From Ferrovibrio sp. MS7 (GTDB lineage: Bacteria; Pseudomonadota; Alphaproteobacteria; Ferrovibrionales; Ferrovibrionaceae): a stretch of 64,000 bases of DNA. The position numbers and the translations under genes were made by a program. The first letter of the stretch is position 1. The number at the start of each line of letters is the position of its first letter. Below, one piece after another: positions 52,519 through 60,827 of this stretch. Under the pieces are notes generated by a model. It was not told the origin of the DNA, did not search any database, and saw nothing but the letters and a program-made list of their open reading frames with translations. The stretch is taken from assembly GCF_038404985.1 (NCBI RefSeq), contig NZ_JBBKBA010000001.1:400001-464000 (forward strand), in the 5' to 3' direction.

Positions 52519-53943
52519 ATGCCGTACCGCCTGTTCCGCGCCGCGCCGCTGTTGCTGCTGGCCGTCACGCTCCTGTTTGCAGCCGCACCGGCGCAAGCCG
52601 CCGCCATCGATGCGCGAGGCATGAGCATCCTGTGGGTGCTGCCTTTTGCCGGCATCCTGCTTTCCATCGCGCTGCTGCCACTGCTGACGCCCAGCCTGTG
52701 GCATCATCATTTCGGCAAGATCTCCGCCTTCTGGGCGCTCTGCTTCATCCTGCCCTTCGCCTTGCGCGACGGCAGCGGCGCCACCGCCCATGTGTTGCTG
52801 GAAGTGGCCCTGCATGAATACATCCCCTTCATCATCCTGCTGCTGGCCTTGTTCACCGTGGCCGGCGGCGTGCGCATCACCGGCAACCTCAACGGCTCGC
52901 CGAGCCTCAACACCGCCATGCTGCTGGTCGGCACCGTGATCGCGAGCTGGATGGGCACCACCGGCGCTTCGATGCTGCTGATCCGGCCGCTGATCCGCGC
53001 CAACGACAACCGCAAGCATAATGTGCATGTGGTGGTGTTCTTCATCTTCCTGGTTTCGAATATCGGCGGCTCGCTCACGCCGCTTGGCGATCCGCCGCTG
53101 TTCCTCGGCTTCCTCAAGGGCGTCGATTTCTTCTGGACCACCTCGCATCTGTTCATGCCGACCCTGGTCAGCACCGTGGTGCTGCTCGGCCTGTTCTACG
53201 TCATCGACAGCTACTATTTCCGCAAGGAAGGCATCGTGCCGGCGGACCCGACACCCGACAGCCCGATCGGCATGCAGGGCGGCGTCAATCTGGTGCTGCT
53301 GGCAGCCATCGTGCTGGCGGTGCTGATGTCCGGCACCTGGAAACCCGGCGTGACCTTCAGCATCTTCGGCGTCGACGTCGAATTGCAGAACCTGGCACGC
53401 GACATCGCCCTGCTGGCCATCACCTTCGCCTCGCTGAAACTCACCGAGGCCGAAACGCGCAGCGGCAACGGTTTCTCCTGGGGCCCGATCCTGGAAGTAG
53501 CCAAGCTGTTCGCCGGCATCTTCATCACCATCATTCCAGCCATCGCCATCCTGCGCGCCGGCAAGGATGGCGCCCTGGCCGGACTGGTGGCGCTGGCCTC
53601 CAACCCGGACGGCACGCCGAACAACGCGATGTATTTCTGGCTCGCCGGCTCACTGTCCAGCTTCCTCGACAACGCGCCGACCTATCTGGTGTTCTTCAAC
53701 ATGGCGAGCGGCGACGCCGCCACGCTGATGGGGCCGCTTGGCGCCACGTTGGCGGCGATCTCGGCCGGCGCGGTGTTCATGGGTGCCAACAGCTACATCG
53801 GCAACGCGCCGAATTTCATGGTCAAGGCCATCGCGGAAGAGATGAACGTGAAAATGCCGAGTTTCTTCGGCTACATGGCCTGGAGCTGCTGTATCCTGCT
53901 GCCGCTCTTCGGGCTGCTTACCCTGCTGTTTTTCCGGTCTTGA
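52519..53943 (+). CDS. NhaD-like sodium:proton antiporter
   Basis: A 474-residue ion-transporter-superfamily membrane protein with a signal peptide-like N-terminus (LLLLAVTLLFAAAPAQA) and about 12 helices. Conserved motifs include ALHEYIPFIILLLALFTVAGGVRITGNL, MGTTGASMLLIRPLIRAN, NIGGSLTPLGDPPLFLGFLKGV and LDNAPTYLVFFN, all typical of NhaD/CitM-like antiporters. The nearly identical gene at 54005 suggests a tandem duplication. Whether the ion is Na+, Li+ or citrate is not proved. Confidence 0.9.
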   Translation: MPYRLFRAAPLLLLAVTLLFAAAPAQAAAIDARGMSILWVLPFAGILLSIALLPLLTPSLWHHHFGKISAFWALCFILPFALRDGSGATAHVLLEVALHEYIPFIILLLALFTVAGGVRITGNLNGSPSLNTAMLLVGTVIASWMGTTGASMLLIRPLIRANDNRKHNVHVVVFFIFLVSNIGGSLTPLGDPPLFLGFLKGVDFFWTTSHLFMPTLVSTVVLLGLFYVIDSYYFRKEGIVPADPTPDSPIGMQGGVNLVLLAAIVLAVLMSGTWKPGVTFSIFGVDVELQNLARDIALLAITFASLKLTEAETRSGNGFSWGPILEVAKLFAGIFITIIPAIAILRAGKDGALAGLVALASNPDGTPNNAMYFWLAGSLSSFLDNAPTYLVFFNMASGDAATLMGPLGATLAAISAGAVFMGANSYIGNAPNFMVKAIAEEMNVKMPSFFGYMAWSCCILLPLFGLLTLLFFRS

Positions 53944-54004
53944 AATGGGGATATAAATTTCCCATATACAGGGGACAAGCATAGACCAGCAAAGCGGGGG
54001 GCCG

Positions 54005-55417
54005 ATGCGCATCCGAATCACCACGGGCATCGGCCTTTCTGCCTTCAGCCTGTTCCTGGCAATGCCGGCTCAGGCGGCGGCCATTGATGGCAGCAGCCTC
54101 AGCCTGCTCTGGGGCCTGCCTTTCGCCGGCATCCTGCTTTCCATCGCCTTGCTGCCGCTGCTGGCCAGTCATTTCTGGCATCACCATTACGGCAAGATCG
54201 CCGCCTTCTGGGCGCTGGCCTTCCTGATTCCCTTCGGCCTGCGCGAAGGCATCGGCCCTGCGATGCATGCCGTGCTGGAAGTGGCCCTGCATGAATACAT
54301 TCCCTTCGTGGTGCTGCTGCTCAGCCTCTTCACCATCGCTGGCGGCGTGCGCATCACCGGTAATCTTCACGGCTCACCGGCCTTGAATACAGGCATCCTG
54401 GCGCTGGGTACCCTGCTGGCAAGCTGGATGGGCACCACCGGCGCCGCGATGCTGCTGATCCGGCCGCTGATCCGCGCCAATGACAACCGCAAGCACAATG
54501 TGCATGTCATTGTGTTCTTCATCATCCTGGTCGCCAATGTCGGCGGCGCGCTGACGCCGCTTGGCGATCCGCCGCTCTTCCTTGGCTTCCTGCTCGGCAT
54601 CAGCTTCTTCTGGACGACGCAAGCCATGCTGCTGCCGATGCTGCTGATCAGCGTGATGATGCTGGCCGTATTCTATTTCATCGACCGCCATTACTACCGC
54701 AGCGAAGGCGTGGTCCGGCGCGACCCGACGCCGGATAATCCGGTGAGCATCGAGGGCGGCATCAACATCGTGCTGCTTGGCGGCGTGGTGGCGGCGGTGC
54801 TGATGTCGGGCAGTTGGAAGCCGACGGCTTCGCTGAGCCTGTTCGGCATCAACGTGGCGCTGCAGAACCTGGCGCGTGACATCCTGCTGCTGGCGCTGGC
54901 CGGGATGTCGCTGTGGCTGACACGGTCCGAAACCCGCCGGGGCAACGGCTTCGACTGGGAACCGATCCGCGAGGTGGCGAAGCTGTTTGCCGGCATCTTC
55001 CTCACCATCGTGCCGGTGATCGCGATCCTGCGCGCCGGCGAGGCGGGCGCCTTGAAGGCAGTGATCGAACTCGCCAGCAATCCCGATGGCACGCCGCATA
55101 ACGCGATGTATTTCTGGCTCACCGGCCTGCTTTCCGCCTTCCTCGACAACGCCCCGACCTACCTGGTGTTCTTCAACATGGCTGGCGGCGATGCCCAGGC
55201 GCTGATGGGGCCGATGGCCGGCACGCTGCTGGCGATCTCGGCCGGCGCGGTGTTCTTTGGCGCCGTCACCTATATCGGCAATGCGCCGAATTTCATGGTC
55301 AAGGCCATCGCCGAACAGGCCGGCATCCGCATGCCGAGCTTCTTCGGCTACATGGCCTGGTCGCTGCCGCTGTTGCTGCTGCCCTTCCTGTTGGTCACCT
55401 GGTTCTGGTTTCTCTGA
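54005..55417 (+). CDS. NhaD-like sodium:proton antiporter, second copy
   Basis: A 470-residue paralogue of the preceding gene; both share LPFAGILLSIALLPLL, ALHEYIPF(I/V)(I/V)LLL, SWMGTTGA(S/A)MLLIRPLIRANDN, SLTPLGDPPLFLGFL and LDNAPTYLVFFNMA. It has its own signal-like N-terminus (LFLAMPAQAAA). The 61-bp gap before it contains an ATGGG/CCCAT dyad (53945-53965) in AT-rich sequence. Different N-termini and sequence divergence suggest old duplication with possible specialisation. Confidence 0.9.
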   Translation: MRIRITTGIGLSAFSLFLAMPAQAAAIDGSSLSLLWGLPFAGILLSIALLPLLASHFWHHHYGKIAAFWALAFLIPFGLREGIGPAMHAVLEVALHEYIPFVVLLLSLFTIAGGVRITGNLHGSPALNTGILALGTLLASWMGTTGAAMLLIRPLIRANDNRKHNVHVIVFFIILVANVGGALTPLGDPPLFLGFLLGISFFWTTQAMLLPMLLISVMMLAVFYFIDRHYYRSEGVVRRDPTPDNPVSIEGGINIVLLGGVVAAVLMSGSWKPTASLSLFGINVALQNLARDILLLALAGMSLWLTRSETRRGNGFDWEPIREVAKLFAGIFLTIVPVIAILRAGEAGALKAVIELASNPDGTPHNAMYFWLTGLLSAFLDNAPTYLVFFNMAGGDAQALMGPMAGTLLAISAGAVFFGAVTYIGNAPNFMVKAIAEQAGIRMPSFFGYMAWSLPLLLLPFLLVTWFWFL

Positions 55418-55424
55418 CCTGTCA

Positions 55425-55453
55425 TTGTTCAAACACCCGAGTCGGGGTATTCT
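55425..55453 (+). promoter_or_regulatory. promoter of the rsfS operon
   Basis: TTGTTC (55425-55430) and TATTCT (55448-55453) are separated by 17 bp, an adequate sigma-70 type promoter. The start site near 55460 lies after the in-frame GTG at 55454, so that GTG would not be transcribed. Confidence 0.5.
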
Positions 55454-55467
55454 GTGCCCGATTCGGA

Positions 55468-55488
55468 GCGGCGCCGAATCGGCGCCGC
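55468..55488. other. GC-rich hairpin in the rsfS leader
   Basis: GCGGCGCCG (55468-55476) and CGGCGCCGC (55480-55488) form a 9-bp stem with an AAT loop. It lies in the predicted leader of rsfS. No T-run follows, so it is not a standard terminator; attenuation or mRNA stability effects are possible. Confidence 0.6.
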
Positions 55489-55543
55489 ACTGGGTCGGAA
55501 TTGCACCCGGGCAGCCTCGCCCGGCCAGGAGGAGGGCCGCGCC

Positions 55544-56110
55544 ATAGCCACAGCATCGAAGCCGAAAAGCACCCGTAAACCGGCAGCAACCGCTGCCAAG
55601 GGCAAGATTGCCGTCCCGAAGAAGGCCGCCGCCCCCAAGGCGAAGGCTGCGGCGAAACCGAAGGCCGCTGCAAAGCCCAAAGCCCCCGCGAAGCCGAAAG
55701 CAGCCAAGCCCGCCGCCAAGGCGGTGAAGGCCGCCGACCCGAACAAGCCTACCGCGGCGGTGGAAAAGCTGCACAAGCTGATCCTGAAATCGCTGGACGA
55801 CGACAAGGCCGAGGAGATCGTTTCGATCCCGCTGGCCGGCAAATCGTCGGTGGCAGATTACATCGTGGTCGCCTCGGGCCGTTCCTCGCGCCAGGTCGGT
55901 GCCATTGCCGAGCATCTGGCGCAGCGCATCCATGAGGCCACCGGGCACAAGGCACGGGTGGAGGGCAAAGGCGTTGGCGACTGGGTGCTGATCGATGCCG
56001 GCGACATCGTGGTGCATATCTTCCGGCCCGAGGTGCGCGGCTTCTACCGGCTGGAAAAGATGTGGGGCGTGGATATCCCTGAGCCGGCGGCCGAAACCGC
56101 CGCGGCGTGA
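55544..56110 (+). CDS. rsfS: ribosomal silencing factor RsfS with Lys/Ala-rich N-terminal extension
   Basis: Residues from about 75 on form the RsfS domain: LHKLILKSLDDDKAEEIVSIPLAGKSSVADYIVVASGRSSRQVGAIAEHLAQRI, then GDWVLIDAGDIVVHIFRPEVRGFYRLEKMW. RsfS binds L14 and blocks subunit joining. The preceding ~65 residues are K/A/P repeats. The frame has no ATG. An ATA codon at 55544 has AGGAGGAGGG 8 bases upstream and would give IATASKPK; the in-frame GTG 55454 is the conventional alternative (218 residues) but precedes the likely transcription start. The first gene of rsfS-rlmH. Confidence 0.85.
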   Translation: MATASKPKSTRKPAATAAKGKIAVPKKAAAPKAKAAAKPKAAAKPKAPAKPKAAKPAAKAVKAADPNKPTAAVEKLHKLILKSLDDDKAEEIVSIPLAGKSSVADYIVVASGRSSRQVGAIAEHLAQRIHEATGHKARVEGKGVGDWVLIDAGDIVVHIFRPEVRGFYRLEKMWGVDIPEPAAETAAA

Positions 56111-56581
56111 GTGCGCATCACCATAGCCTGCGTCGGCCGAGCCGGCCGCGCCAAGCATGACGCCGCCCAGGCGCTGATCGGCAGCTACCGCGAGCGGCTG
56201 CCCTGGGCGGTGGAGATCCGCGAAGTCGAGGACAAGAAAACCGCCGGCACGGTGCTGGAGCGCAAGCAGCGCGAGGCGGACTTGCTGCGGGCCGCCTGCC
56301 CCAAGGGCGCCGTGCTGGTGGCGCTGGACGAGCATGGCAGGAACCTGACCAGCCGCGATTTCGCCGCCCAGATCGGGCAATGGCGCGACAACGGCGAGGC
56401 TGAGCTGGCCTTCCTGATCGGCGGCGCGGATGGCCTGGATGCCGCCCTGCTGGCCCAGGCGAGGCTGAAAATCGCTTTTGGCGCCATGACTTGGCCGCAT
56501 TTGCTGGCAAGAGTGCTGCTGCTGGAACAGCTTTACCGGGCCTGGAGCCTGCTGAACAATCACCCCTATCACCGAGATTGA
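56111..56581 (+). CDS. rlmH: 23S rRNA (pseudouridine1915-N3)-methyltransferase RlmH
   Basis: A 156-residue SPOUT methyltransferase. The N-terminal IACVGRAGRA, the KRKxxE-type EADLL region, LVALDEHGRNLTSRDFAAQIG, FLIGGADGLD and the C-terminal LAFGAMTWPHLLARVLLLEQLYRAWSLLNNHPYHRD-like end (SAM knot) all match. Start codon GTG 56111 follows the rsfS TGA directly; rsfS-rlmH order is conserved in most bacteria. Confidence 0.96.
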   Translation: MRITIACVGRAGRAKHDAAQALIGSYRERLPWAVEIREVEDKKTAGTVLERKQREADLLRAACPKGAVLVALDEHGRNLTSRDFAAQIGQWRDNGEAELAFLIGGADGLDAALLAQARLKIAFGAMTWPHLLARVLLLEQLYRAWSLLNNHPYHRD

Positions 56582-56670
56582 TCCGGGGATTGAGCCAGCA
56601 ATCCGTGACTAAGTTTCCCGACTGCGCTAAGTAATTGCCGATTCTGCCGGATTTTCCTGAAACTGCGACC

Positions 56671-58254
56671 ATGACCAACCCGAGCTCCCAGACCGTCCCG
56701 AAGCCCGTCGTCCTCTGCATCCTGGATGGCTGGGGGCTGCGCGACGACCCGACCGACAACGCCATTGCCCAGGCCAGCCTGCCGACCTGGCGCCGGCTGG
56801 TTTCGACCCGGCCCTTTGCCCGCGTCGGCACCTCGGGCCGCGATGTCGGCCTGCCGGATGGCCAGATGGGCAATTCGGAAGTCGGCCACATGAATATCGG
56901 CGCTGGCCGCATCGCCGTGCCGGACCTGGGACGCATCGACAATGCGGTGGCCGATGGCACGCTGGCCAATGTGCCGGCGATTGCGGAAACCATCGCCAAG
57001 CTGAAGCAGAGCGGCGGCGCGCTGCATCTGCTCGGCCTGCTCTCGCCGGGCGGCGTGCATTCGCACCAGGACCACATCGCCGCCGTGGCCAGGATCGCCG
57101 ATGCCGCCGGCGTGAAGGTGTGGCTGCACGCCTTCAGCGATGGCCGCGACACACCGCCGCGCTCCGTACTGGAATTCCTCGCCGACTTCCGCAAACTTCT
57201 CGGTGATGTGAAACAGGTGCGTTTCGCTTCCCTCTCGGGCCGCTTCTACGCCATGGACCGCGACAAGCGCTGGGATCGCGTGGCGCAGGCCTATGCCGCG
57301 ATTGCGCTGGCCAAAGGCAAGCATGCGGCGAGCGCGGAAGCTGCCGTCAACGATGCCTATGCCGCCGATTTAAGCGATGAATTCATCCTGCCGACGGTGA
57401 TCGACGGCTATGCCGGCATGCGCGATGGCGATGGCCTGATGATGGCCAATTTCCGCGCCGACCGGGCGCGCGAAATCCTGCAAAGCCTGCTGGAGCCGCA
57501 TTTCGATGCCTTCCCGCGCCCGCTGCGCCCGGCTTTTGCCGCCGCCACCGGCATGGCGGAGTATTCGACGCAGTTGAACGAATTCCTTGCCACCGCGTTC
57601 CCGCCGGTGCGCTATCCCAACACGCTTGGCGAATGGCTGGCGAAGTCGCAGCGTAAGCAGTTGCGCATTGCCGAGACCGAGAAATATGCCCACGTCACCT
57701 TCTTCATGAATGGTGGCGAGGAGCAGCCTTATGAGGGCGAGGACCGCATCCTGGTGCCGTCGCCGAAAGTGGCAACCTACGATCTGCAGCCGGAAATGTC
57801 GGCAGCCGAAGTCACCGACAAGCTGGTCGCCGCCATCGAGAGCGGGCAATACGACCAGATCACGGTGAACTACGCCAACCCGGACATGGTGGGCCATACC
57901 GGTTCGCTGCCGGCAGCGGTGAAGGCGGCGGAAACCATCGACACCTGCCTGGCGCGGCTGGAACAGGCGGTGCTGCAGGCCGGTGGCGTGCTGCTGATCA
58001 CCGCCGACCATGGCAATCTGGAAGAGATGCGCGACCCGGCTTCGGGCCAGGCCCATACCCAGCACACCACCAATCTGGTGCCGCTGGTACTGGTCGGCCG
58101 CGACGGCTACAGCTTGAGCGATGGCCGCCTCTGCGACCTGGCGCCGACCCTGCTGCATTTCCTGCAGCTGGCGCCGCCGGCCGAAATGACCGGTCAGAAC
58201 CTGGCCCTTCCCAAAGCCGCCACCGCCGCGGAGCCGCAGCAACGCCGTGCATAA
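56671..58254 (+). CDS. gpmI: 2,3-bisphosphoglycerate-independent phosphoglycerate mutase
   Basis: A 527-residue alkaline-phosphatase-superfamily enzyme interconverting 3- and 2-phosphoglycerate. CILDGWGLRDDP has the metal Asp, GNSEVGHMNIGAGR the catalytic serine, AFSDGRDTPPRS the substrate loop, and NYANPDMVGHTG, ITADHGNLEEM the second metal cluster. ATG 56671 matches the family start; an earlier frame start at 56635 has no clear ribosome-binding site. It overlaps the next gene by 8 bp. Confidence 0.96.
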   Translation: MTNPSSQTVPKPVVLCILDGWGLRDDPTDNAIAQASLPTWRRLVSTRPFARVGTSGRDVGLPDGQMGNSEVGHMNIGAGRIAVPDLGRIDNAVADGTLANVPAIAETIAKLKQSGGALHLLGLLSPGGVHSHQDHIAAVARIADAAGVKVWLHAFSDGRDTPPRSVLEFLADFRKLLGDVKQVRFASLSGRFYAMDRDKRWDRVAQAYAAIALAKGKHAASAEAAVNDAYAADLSDEFILPTVIDGYAGMRDGDGLMMANFRADRAREILQSLLEPHFDAFPRPLRPAFAAATGMAEYSTQLNEFLATAFPPVRYPNTLGEWLAKSQRKQLRIAETEKYAHVTFFMNGGEEQPYEGEDRILVPSPKVATYDLQPEMSAAEVTDKLVAAIESGQYDQITVNYANPDMVGHTGSLPAAVKAAETIDTCLARLEQAVLQAGGVLLITADHGNLEEMRDPASGQAHTQHTTNLVPLVLVGRDGYSLSDGRLCDLAPTLLHFLQLAPPAEMTGQNLALPKAATAAEPQQRRA

Positions 58255-59503
58255 ACCGCTCCGCCCCGCGCTTGCCGCCGCGCTGATCGGAACGTTGGTC
58301 GGCACTGCTCCCGCGCTGGCGGAAAGCAATGCCGCCCGGCAGCAGCAGCAACAGCTTGAGGATGTGCAGCGACAGCTTAAAGAGAGCCGCGACCGCCAGC
58401 GCGAACTCGACCGCGAGGCCGGCAAACTGGCGCAGAAGGCGCAGGAGCTGCGCCGCCGCCTGGTGCAGGCCGCGCGCAAGCTGCAGGCCCAGGAAGACGC
58501 CGTTTCGCGCAGCGAGGAACAGCTTACCCGCCTGCTGGCCGATGAAACCAAGGCCCAGGCCGCCTTCGAGGGCCGCCGCGAGGAACTGGCGGCAACGCTT
58601 TCCAGCCTCGCCCGCCTCAGCCGCCAGCCGCCGGAAGCCATGGTGCTGGCGCCGGGTTCGGCGCTCGACATGGTGCGCGCCAGCCAGCTTATCGCCGCCC
58701 TGGTGCCGGAGATCGAAAGCCGCGCCGCCGCGCTGCGGGCCGAATTGGACCGCCTGGCCGCTTTGCGTGCCGGTATCGCCGCCGAGCAGAAGGCACTGGG
58801 CCAGGCCATCGCCAAGCTGGATAGCGAACGCCGCGACCTGGAGCAGTTGCAGACGGAAACCGCCGCGGAAGTAGCGCAGACCCAGGAAGAACGTGGCGCG
58901 GAGCGCGAGCGCAGCGTGCGCCTGGCCGAGCAGGCCAAGGACCTGCGCGCCCTGGTGGACCGCCTGCTGGAGCAGGAAAGGCGCGAGGCCGAAGCCCGCG
59001 CCCGGGCGGCGAAAGAGGCGGAAAACCGGGGTAAGCGGGCACCCGGCGGCAGTCAGCCGGCGGAGAATTACGCCGCCCTTGAAGGCAGCGCCGCGCTGCC
59101 GGCACGCGGCCGCATCGTCGGCCGCTACGGCGACACCGAGGCCAGCGGCGCGGTTTCGCGCGGTTTGCGCATTGAAACCCGGGGCGGCGGCCAGGTGGTG
59201 GCGCCTGCTGACGGCAAAGTGATGTTCGCCGGCCCCTTCCGTGGCTACGGACAGCTATTGATCATCGCACATGGCGGTGGATATCATTCGTTATTGGCCG
59301 GTTTTGGCCGGATTGACCGCGCGGTTGGCCAATTCGTCCTGGCTGGCGAACCTGTAGGTCGCATGGGCGGCGATGGCTCCGGAAACGCAGCCGGGGCTGG
59401 GCATGACGACAAGCCGGTTCTATATCTTGAACTGCGTCGCAAAGGCGAGCCGGTAAATCCCCTACCATGGCTGGCGGCGGGCGACAGAAAGGTGAGCGGC
59501 TGA
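58247..59503 (+). CDS. EnvC-like murein hydrolase activator (degenerate M23 peptidase)
   Basis: A 418-residue protein with a signal peptide (LAAALIGTLVGTAPALA), a long coiled coil (about 25-260, QQQQQLEDVQRQLKESRDRQRELD), and a C-terminal LytM fold (about 300-405: GRIVGRYGDTEASGAVSRGLRIETRGGGQVVAPADGKVMFAGPF). The zinc ligands of active M23 enzymes are missing (RGL for HxGxD; YLEL for HxH), as in EnvC, which activates amidases via FtsEX. The start is GTG at 58247, overlapping gpmI. The FtsEX partners are 40 kb away. Confidence 0.9.
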   Translation: MHKPLRPALAAALIGTLVGTAPALAESNAARQQQQQLEDVQRQLKESRDRQRELDREAGKLAQKAQELRRRLVQAARKLQAQEDAVSRSEEQLTRLLADETKAQAAFEGRREELAATLSSLARLSRQPPEAMVLAPGSALDMVRASQLIAALVPEIESRAAALRAELDRLAALRAGIAAEQKALGQAIAKLDSERRDLEQLQTETAAEVAQTQEERGAERERSVRLAEQAKDLRALVDRLLEQERREAEARARAAKEAENRGKRAPGGSQPAENYAALEGSAALPARGRIVGRYGDTEASGAVSRGLRIETRGGGQVVAPADGKVMFAGPFRGYGQLLIIAHGGGYHSLLAGFGRIDRAVGQFVLAGEPVGRMGGDGSGNAAGAGHDDKPVLYLELRRKGEPVNPLPWLAAGDRKVSG

Positions 59504-59504
59504 C

Positions 59505-60827
59505 ATGCGCAATTTCCTCCTGGGTGGCGTCTGCGCCTTTGCCCTGATGGGCTCGGTGGGACTGTTCGCGGCCCCGAACAAGGTGGGCGCGCTGCAGAAC
59601 AGCGACACCTACAAGCAGCTCAATCTCTTCGGTGAGATTTTCGAGCGCGTGCGCAACGACTACTACAAGGAAACCAAGGACGAGCAGCTGATGGAGACCG
59701 CCATCAACGGCATGCTCTCCTCGCTCGATCCCTACTCCATCTACATGCCGCCGCGCAGCTTCCAGGAAGCGCGGGTGCAGACCCGTGGCGAATTCGGCGG
59801 CCTCGGCCTCGAAGTCACCATGGAGAATGGCCTGGTGAAAGTGGTGTCGCCGATCGACGACACGCCGGCACAGCGTGCCGGCCTGCTGCCGGGCGACATG
59901 ATCACCCATCTCGACGGCGACCCGGTGCTGGGCAAGACCCTGCAGGAAGCCATCGAGAAGATGCGCGGTGCGCCGAACAGCAAGATCGTGCTGACCATCC
60001 GGCGCGGCACCGATGCCACCACCAAGCCGATGGACGTGCCAGTGGTGCGCGCGGTGATCAAGACCCGCGTGGTGCGCAGCCGCCGCGAGGGCGATATCGC
60101 CTATCTGCGCGTCTCGTCGTTCAACGAGCACACCACGCAGGACATGAGCGCCGCGATCGAGAAGCTTAAGGTCGAGATCGGGCCGGAGCTGAAGGGCTAT
60201 GTGATCGACCTGCGCGACAATCCGGGCGGCCTGCTGGATCAGGCGATCTCGGTGGCCGATGCCTTCCTGAACCAGGGCGAGATCGTTTCGACGCGCTCGC
60301 TGCGCTCGAATGCCGATGAAGGCCAGCGCTTCAACGCCAAGCGCGGCGACGTCACCGATGGCAAGCCGATTGCCGTGCTGATCAATGGCGGCTCGGCATC
60401 GGCATCGGAAATTGTTGCCGGCGCGCTGCAGGATCATCGCCGCGCCGTGCTGGTGGGCAACACCACGTTCGGCAAGGGCCTGGTGCAGACCATGATTCCG
60501 CTCGGCGAATTCGGCGGCATGAAGCTGACCACGGCGGGCTACTTCACGCCGTCGGGCCGCTCCATCGACAAGACCGGCATCACGCCCGATGTGGAAGTGT
60601 GGAGCGACCGCGACCGCCAGATCGCGGCGGCGCTGAAGGCGCGGCGCGAGCTGAACGGCCAGCGCGAGGCCGACGAGGAGCCGGCAGCGAAGCCGGGCGA
60701 GACTCCGACGTCAACACCAGCCCCGGCGCCGAATACCAGCGCCAAGCCGGGCGATGGTCCTGACGTGGTGCTGCAATCGGCGCTCGAGCTGCTGCGCAGC
60801 CCGCCGAAACCGACCGCGAAGAAGTGA
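59505..60827 (+). CDS. ctpA: C-terminal processing peptidase (S41 family)
   Basis: A 440-residue carboxy-terminal protease. Signal sequence (FLLGGVCAFALMGSVGLFAA), then YYKETKDEQLMETAINGMLSSLDPYSIYM, a PDZ domain (about 92-175, EFGGLGLEVTMENGLVKVVSPI), and the catalytic core: VIDLRDNPGGLL, the nucleophile serine in GGSASASEI (Ser299) and the lysine in TFGKGLVQT (Lys324), the right 25-residue spacing. It acts in the periplasm. The Pro/Ala-rich C-terminus is a linker. Its stop overlaps the next gene's GTG. Confidence 0.95.
   Translation: MRNFLLGGVCAFALMGSVGLFAAPNKVGALQNSDTYKQLNLFGEIFERVRNDYYKETKDEQLMETAINGMLSSLDPYSIYMPPRSFQEARVQTRGEFGGLGLEVTMENGLVKVVSPIDDTPAQRAGLLPGDMITHLDGDPVLGKTLQEAIEKMRGAPNSKIVLTIRRGTDATTKPMDVPVVRAVIKTRVVRSRREGDIAYLRVSSFNEHTTQDMSAAIEKLKVEIGPELKGYVIDLRDNPGGLLDQAISVADAFLNQGEIVSTRSLRSNADEGQRFNAKRGDVTDGKPIAVLINGGSASASEIVAGALQDHRRAVLVGNTTFGKGLVQTMIPLGEFGGMKLTTAGYFTPSGRSIDKTGITPDVEVWSDRDRQIAAALKARRELNGQREADEEPAAKPGETPTSTPAPAPNTSAKPGDGPDVVLQSALELLRSPPKPTAKK

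Noticed and set aside
54374-56572. 732-residue minus-strand open frame over the antiporter, rsfS and rlmH
   Set aside because: Overlaps three recognisable genes; composition is Gln/His/Arg-rich as expected of a shadow.
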